NCBI GenBank assembly: GCA_964017065.1
Contig: OZ024787.1
Coordinates: 14,870,453 to 14,934,452, forward strand
Origin: Haliclona indistincta
Lineage: Eukaryota; Porifera; Demospongiae; Haplosclerida; Chalinidae
Length of the DNA: 64,000 nt
Direction: 5' to 3'
Of the stretch, positions 59,298 through 64,000 are shown in pieces; position 1 is the first letter of the stretch; each line of letters begins with the position of its first letter. The notes under the pieces were generated by a model. It was not told where the DNA came from. It saw nothing but the letters and a program-made list of their open reading frames with translations, and did no database searches. The position numbers were made by a program, and so were the translations under genes.

Positions 59298-59949
59298 TGT
59301 TCCTGTTACTTTTTTTATCACTATCAGTTTGAAATATTAGCTGTATTCTATGCTAGCTGTTATTTCATTTTTACAACTCTGTGAGTAGCAGTTACTAGTT
59401 AGTAGATGAGAAGTTATTATCGGCAATCACAAGAATAATGAAAAGGTTTAAATTAGTTAGAGAGGTTGAGGGTATGAGTTGACAACATGATATTTCTTAG
59501 CACTGTAATGGATGAAGAAGAGACTAACACTGACAACTCAGTGGAATACTATGATGATCATGCGGGCTAGCTAGTCAGGAACAGAGGGCTCGATTAGACA
59601 CGCCTAGTTGATGTCGAAATCACGATCACAGAGGCTTAGATCTAGCTTTTTCAATGTTCCAGTTGTCAACACCACAGGGGTCCTTTAAAGTACAGCTTGC
59701 GCTGCAGTGTGGTGTAGTATCCCGAAACTTAGCCACCGTCATCAGTGCCACTTGCATTGTCCGCGCCTGGGCACCTTTGACCCGCCATCTGAGGACAGAA
59801 CAGTGTTACCCAGGGTATAGTACTGCTTTAGACAAATTTTCATACCTCTAGATTGCGCGCTGAAGCGTCCAGAGGACCAGAGCCATGAGAGCAGAGACGC
59901 TAGCGCTGTTTCAAAACTGATGTGGGCGGAGTCAATAATCGTCAGCAGC
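59298..59949. other. Non-coding stretch inside the broken transposon
   Basis: No domain or repeat is recognised. It lies between the foldback and the hairpin-bordered repeat and separates the two transposase parts. Confidence 0.45.
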
Positions 59950-60515
59950 AAGAGGGTTAATTAATGGCGTCTGCAGTCCAAAAACCATGTTTTTCGAGGA
60001 TTACTCGCTTCTGGTAGTGTTCGATGCCTATCTAAGAAGTAAGTGCACTACCCCAGATATATACACGTGCGCTGGTGCAGGTTTGGTAGTAATTCGTTAA
60101 CTCAGGACAGCGCTAGGCTTGTCAAAAGAAGAAGAAGAAGAAGAAGAAGAAAGAAGATGAACAATTCGCGTGGGCGGCGATTTTAGTTTACCACTTTAGA
60201 AACGTCTAGCAGCTTCGCCAAAGGTATTTTCATGCTCAGAACATTCGTCTGATCAATCCTAGATGTCTAGAATCTCGAGAAAAGCTATAACAGCGAAGAT
60301 CTGCAAATGCTCTCTGTCTTGATTTTCGTCGTCCAACAAGCAGTCCCGGCGACTTTCATAGACTTCCTACAAGCGCTTACACTTCAGATTCACTTAGAGA
60401 TAGTTAAAATGCAGTAGAAATCTATAACAATAGAGATATGTGCGAAAACTCATTTTCACACATGAGTAGCCGCCATCTTAATTCGCCCTCATCCCTACAT
60501 ATCATTGCCTATCGG
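59950..60515 (-). mobile_element. Interspersed repeat with a hairpin at its edge (copy B)
   Basis: On the minus strand it reads ATGTAGGGATGAGGG, AAGATGGCGGCTACT, a CTT tract, CCTAGCGC and GACGCCATTA, in the order seen at 11280-11690. A perfect 9-bp hairpin (ATCATTGCC, loop TATC) borders it at 60498-60521, as a different hairpin does in copy A. Confidence 0.55.
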
Positions 60516-61473
60516 CAATGATAATAAGAAAGAGTTGATGGATGAAAACAGAGAACAAACAAGTTTTTTCTTCACAGAAGAGAGTATGAAAGCATCAAAA
60601 AAAGAAAGAATTCTATTCTACACTTTATTACCCAATTTCGAAACACTAAAACTTGTTGTAGACACTGTAAGCACATCGAGTTTAAAACAGAGAGGTCGAC
60701 CAACAGTCCTAGGTGATTTTCAAGAAATAGTTCTAATTTTAATGAAGTTGAGACTAGATTTGAGTGAAGCTGACATTGGCTATCGATTGGGAATTTCCCA
60801 ATCCACAGTTTCAAGGATATTTGCGAAATGGATTAATATTATGGCTGAGAGTTTAAAGTTTTTAATACGATGGCCGAGTAGAGATGAAGTACGGGCAACC
60901 ATTCCTCAAGTATTTCGCAAAGACTTCCCAAGATGCATAGCTATAATAGACTGCACTGAAGTATTCATACAAAGATCTTCAGATTTAGAAGCACGAGTGC
61001 AGACATGGAGTCACTACAAACATCATAATACTGTTAAATTACTAATCGCCATTAGTCCTCAAGGAACCATATCTTTTATCTCTAGGTCATATGGAGGACG
61101 AGCATCCGATAAATATATAACGGATAATTGTGGAGTACTTGATAACCTGCTTCCAGGTGATCAAATTCTAGCAGATAGAGGATTCACAATAGAAGAAAGT
61201 GTAGGTCTATATTGTGCAGAGGTGAAAATTCCACCTTTCACCAAAGGCAAGAAACAACTAACACGAAGTGAGGTGGATCGTACAAGGAAGCTAGCTCATG
61301 TACGCATTCATGTCGAGCGTGTTATAGGCCAACTCAAGAAAAAGTTTAAAATATTACAACATATTGTTCCCATTACTCTTTTAAACAATGAAAGCAGTTG
61401 CACAATTGATAACATAGTGATTACATGTTGTGCATTGTGTAATTTGTCAGAGTCTGTTGTACCATTTGATTAA
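60505..61473 (+). CDS. DDE transposase domain (DDE_Tnp_4 / ISL2EU type), separated from its N-terminus
   Basis: RNase H-fold transposase. The N-terminal helix-turn-helix is visible in RPTVLGDFQEIVLIL and SEADIGYRLGISQSTVSRIF. The catalytic triad candidates are D149 in CIAIIDCTEVF, D224 in DQILADRGF and E271 in HVRIHVERVIGQLK. These spacings and the TKGKKQLTRSEVDRTR segment are typical of the family found with YqaJ nuclease genes in ISL2EU elements. The first ~10 residues (MPIGND) overlap the border hairpin of a neighbouring repeat, so the true N-terminus was displaced by the insertion. The stop is 58 bp from the convergent YqaJ gene. Confidence 0.88.
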   Translation: MPIGNDNKKELMDENREQTSFFFTEESMKASKKERILFYTLLPNFETLKLVVDTVSTSSLKQRGRPTVLGDFQEIVLILMKLRLDLSEADIGYRLGISQSTVSRIFAKWINIMAESLKFLIRWPSRDEVRATIPQVFRKDFPRCIAIIDCTEVFIQRSSDLEARVQTWSHYKHHNTVKLLIAISPQGTISFISRSYGGRASDKYITDNCGVLDNLLPGDQILADRGFTIEESVGLYCAEVKIPPFTKGKKQLTRSEVDRTRKLAHVRIHVERVIGQLKKKFKILQHIVPITLLNNESSCTIDNIVITCCALCNLSESVVPFD

Positions 61474-62807
61474 AAAGTTAATCACAATAATTTATAACAA
61501 ACTATAACGTATATAACTGAATATTACCTAGCTACTTGGTGATAGCTTTAGGAGGATTTCTTCCTTTAAACGACTTTCGACAATCAGGACAATACCACTT
61601 TCCTTTGGGCACTTTCTTCAACTTTAAGCAAGTAAGATGAAACCATTCATTCTTACAGTTTGCAAAGTCACAACCTAACATAGTTTCGTCAATCTTAAAC
61701 TCTTTACAGTAGCAGTATTTGTATGAGTTAGGATTGTCAGTGGCATCAGTACACTGTGAGGAACTGGAACTAGAATTAATTGGACCTTCTGGCATAACAG
61801 ACTGTCTCGTATACCATTTACCGATTAGTTCGGGAAGGAGACAAAATTTGTAAAATTCATTTACATCTGCAATAACATCGGTAAAGAATTCTTCTTGCTC
61901 TGCTACTATTCTTTCAACACGAATTCCTTTCGTAGTCCAAACAACAAAGTCACAGAATTGAACTTTGTGTAAATAGATTTGCATCTGCACCTGGTAATAA
62001 TAAGCATGACTTTTCTTTAATTTCGAGTCATCATCAATAAAATTTGCACTCTCTGGTAAGCTATCCTTGCTGCAATAGGGACACTTTATCTCTAAACACC
62101 CCAACCCACAGCAATCACATGCTATCAGGCCGTCTGGAGATGCACCAAGATGAGGAAACTTGGGGTTAATAACTAACCCACTATCTGTAATCACAAATTT
62201 GTCATGTTGTTCTTTAGCTCTTACTACATACTCTTCTCGGGCCTTTTTTTCATGATCACATCCCCACCTAGAATAATATTATAATTATATACTATAGGGT
62301 TAATTTTTCAAATACACTTACTTGGTCGCACAAACACTGAATCTGTATGATTCTGGATAGCATATACTCTTTACTAGAGACTGTGATGGTCTGGCTAGAT
62401 CAGTTGACAGCACTGACTTAAAGCGTGATGCTGTAACCCGTCCAGCCCTGTGACGAAACCATAATTTTGACTTTGACTGAGCTCTTGTCTCTTTCTCTAA
62501 GTTCACAGCCTGTTGTTCAGTTACATGCAGCATCTTGAAAACATCCTCACACGCATTTAGCAAGCAATGGTAAGGCATTTGAAGATACTCAGGCTTGTAC
62601 AGATCACTTAACAGTGGAGGCAACCGAGCAGAAAGAAGTGAAGAAGGAAGAAAATCAGATGAGTGAGGGGGTACAAGAGAGAGAATAGCTGCTTTCGGGT
62701 TAGCTAGTTTAAGTTTAGAATAAAACTCCTTTTCATCAACCAAAGGACATAGACGACTCTTGGGACGTTTTTCCTTTGATGACAGCACTACTTCGGAATC
62801 AGTACAA

Positions 62808-63572
62808 CCAGGAGCACATAAAAAGAAGGAGCGTGCAACTTACAGTGCCAACACTTTAATAATTAATGACGTACTTCCGCTTTACCTGAGTATGAACGTA
62901 CGTCATATCTATTTAACGCGCATTACTGGTAAGTTTACGACAGCGAGCGCGCCTGGTGTTGCTCAGCTTGAATACCAGGGGCGTAGGCAGGATTTTTGAA
63001 AAGAGGGGGCAATTGAAATATGAATATATAATTGCCAACGGGGGGGGGGGGGGGGTAGCTATCAATTACCCCTACTCAAACAAGTAATTACAAGTGTGGT
63101 TTTGACAACACTGATGACCACATAGCAACTGTTGTCATATACTAAGGCTGCTAAATCAACATAGTCATTAATAATAACTAAATTCATCTACCGAGTCAGC
63201 AAAAAAGGGGGGGCAATTGCCCCCCTGGCCCCCCCCCTGCCTACGCGCCTGAATACGGTCATCCCAGCTTTCATTGCGCTCCTCACGGGCGAGTTCTAAC
63301 TTGTTGTAAACGAATCCGCCGGGGAGACAGCATGATCAGCTTTCTCTTGGAGCTGGCCTGACTAAGACGTCGAGGGGTTCGCGCCATCCTCTCTTGCCGC
63401 ACTTAGATCTATTATGTATCACGTGCACAGAACGTACGTCACGCATATTTAATGAAGCACAAAAACTTCCAAATATGGAAGTTCTGAGCACACATCTGTG
63501 AATCTAATTATACACTGTTGGCACTAACGCGCGGTTTACAGTTGCACGCTCCTTCTTTTTATGTGCTCCTGG
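62808..63572. mobile_element. MITE with 34-bp TIRs inserted in the YqaJ exon
   Basis: Ends CCAGGAGCACATAAAAAGAA and its exact reverse complement, with TACAA on both sides (62803-62807, 63573-63577). The inverted repeats continue imperfectly inward (GTGCCAACAC / GTGTTGGCAC-like). No coding capacity. It contains a second MITE. Confidence 0.92.
62976..63251. mobile_element. Second MITE nested inside the first
   Basis: Ends CAGGGGCGTAGGCAGG and CCTGCCTACGCGCCTG are flanked by AATAC on both sides (62971-62975, 63252-63256). The interior has a G15-like run and a G/C-rich inverted pair around GGGGGGCAATTGCCCCCC. Confidence 0.9.
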
Positions 63573-63710
63573 TACAACTCATTACCCGCTTCAATGATGT
63601 ACAAGGCTTAGAGAAATGTATTTCACTAATTGTTGAATATGACACCTGCAATAATTATACAATAGCAATACTGCAGTGAAAAACAGTCATACCTGTTTGG
63701 TAATGGATGT

Positions 63711-63830
63711 AGCCTCGTACCCAGGCGCTAGAAGGGGGTGGAGCGAAGGGGAGAAAAAACAGCGCCTGGTATATACTGCTTACGCATGCGCGACTAGCGG
63801 TGGAATTCCACCGCCGCCGGTTATCATCGT
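63711..63830. repeat. Interspersed repeat edge (TAGCCTCGTACCCAGGC family)
   Basis: Starts TAGCCTCGTACCCAGGC, continues GCGCCTGGTA and TACGCATGCGC. The same opening is at 19445, and a shorter form is at 7978. The sequence from here to the window end shows no gene. Confidence 0.5.
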
Positions 63831-64000
63831 ACACGTTTGTAGTACGTGATGAATATTCATCAGTTTTTTAGCAGTTCGTGAAGCTTTCCTGTTTGCAATC
63901 TGCTGTCATGACTGTATTCTAGCGGCTTTTCTTGAAGCTCTAGCACAAGAGCAGAAGTACAATTTAACAACTGGGTGCTCCTGGTAGCGGAAACGAGCGA

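Larger units (their letters stand above)
61532..63670 (-). pseudogene. YqaJ-type nuclease with C-terminal PHD finger, split by a MITE
   Basis: YqaJ is a lambda-exonuclease-like alkaline nuclease fold, a known companion of ISL2EU transposases. Exon 61532-62267 carries LGASPDGLIACDC and LEIKCPY (the D-ExK active site), YYYQVQMQIYLHKVQFCDFV, then a PHD finger (CYCKEFKIDETMLGC, CKNEWFHLTCLKL, GKWYCPDC). Exon 62322 upward carries KLWFRHRAGRVTASRFKSVL and continues open to 62807. There a 765-bp MITE is inserted with a TACAA duplication. Beyond it (63573 to about 63624) the same frame is open again up to an acceptor-like TTGCAG. The coding exon was therefore intact before the insertion. The 5' end of the gene is not identified. 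Confidence 0.82.

Overview
The window is nuclear DNA of an animal, most probably a sponge or another early-branching lineage. The genes are animal orthologues (proteasome PSMD12, ERCC1, IFT140, LIN54, DJ-1, ZNF207/BuGZ, PLP/M6 tetraspans, an SBK-type kinase). They are densely packed, often head to head, and split by many short GT-AG introns. Introns and spacers are crowded with micro- and minisatellites and small DNA transposons. The species assignment is inference.

Layout, left to right. 1-10.4 kb: 3' part of PSMD12 (+), dicarbonyl/L-xylulose reductase (-), a HAUS2-like augmin subunit (+), PLP/M6 paralogue 1 (+), ERCC1 (+), PLP/M6 paralogue 2 (+). 10.6-17.4 kb: a cysteine-rich single-pass membrane protein (-), DJ-1/PARK7 (+), and an unnamed type I membrane protein (-). 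17.6-21.2 kb: ZNF207/BuGZ (-). 21.2-24.9 kb: a gene-poor stretch. 24.9-28 kb: intronless SBK-family kinase (-) and METTL23 (+). 28-37 kb: IFT140 (-), whose introns hold very long pyrimidine arrays. 37.2-40.8 kb: peroxisomal 2,4-dienoyl-CoA reductase DECR2 with a terminal SKL (+), carrying two large minisatellites. 40.8-42.3 kb: retroelement remnant and a small TIR element. 42.4-47.3 kb: LIN54 (+) and a PH/coiled-coil protein (+).

From 47.7 kb to the end the DNA is mostly mobile. A 6.9-kb almost perfectly palindromic element lies at 47681-54575. A small TIR element with 9-bp target duplications and a tRNA-like pol III head follows, then a second copy of the 41-kb TIR family. Next is an intronless bacterial-type diaminopimelate decarboxylase (lysA-like), a strong candidate for horizontal transfer. 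Last comes a broken ISL2EU-type transposon: THAP/coiled-coil exon, DDE transposase, and a convergent YqaJ nuclease-PHD gene. Its YqaJ gene was split by a MITE that itself contains another MITE.

The most unusual pattern is that three independent intronic minisatellites (ERCC1, and twice in DECR2) have repeat units containing the exon end plus the 5' splice site. The result is arrays of about 23, 55 and 28 tandem splice donors. Other points of note are a 23-nt intron that preserves frame exactly, a GC-AG intron in ERCC1, and a family of inverted-pair elements whose arms end in a GTAGGG motif.
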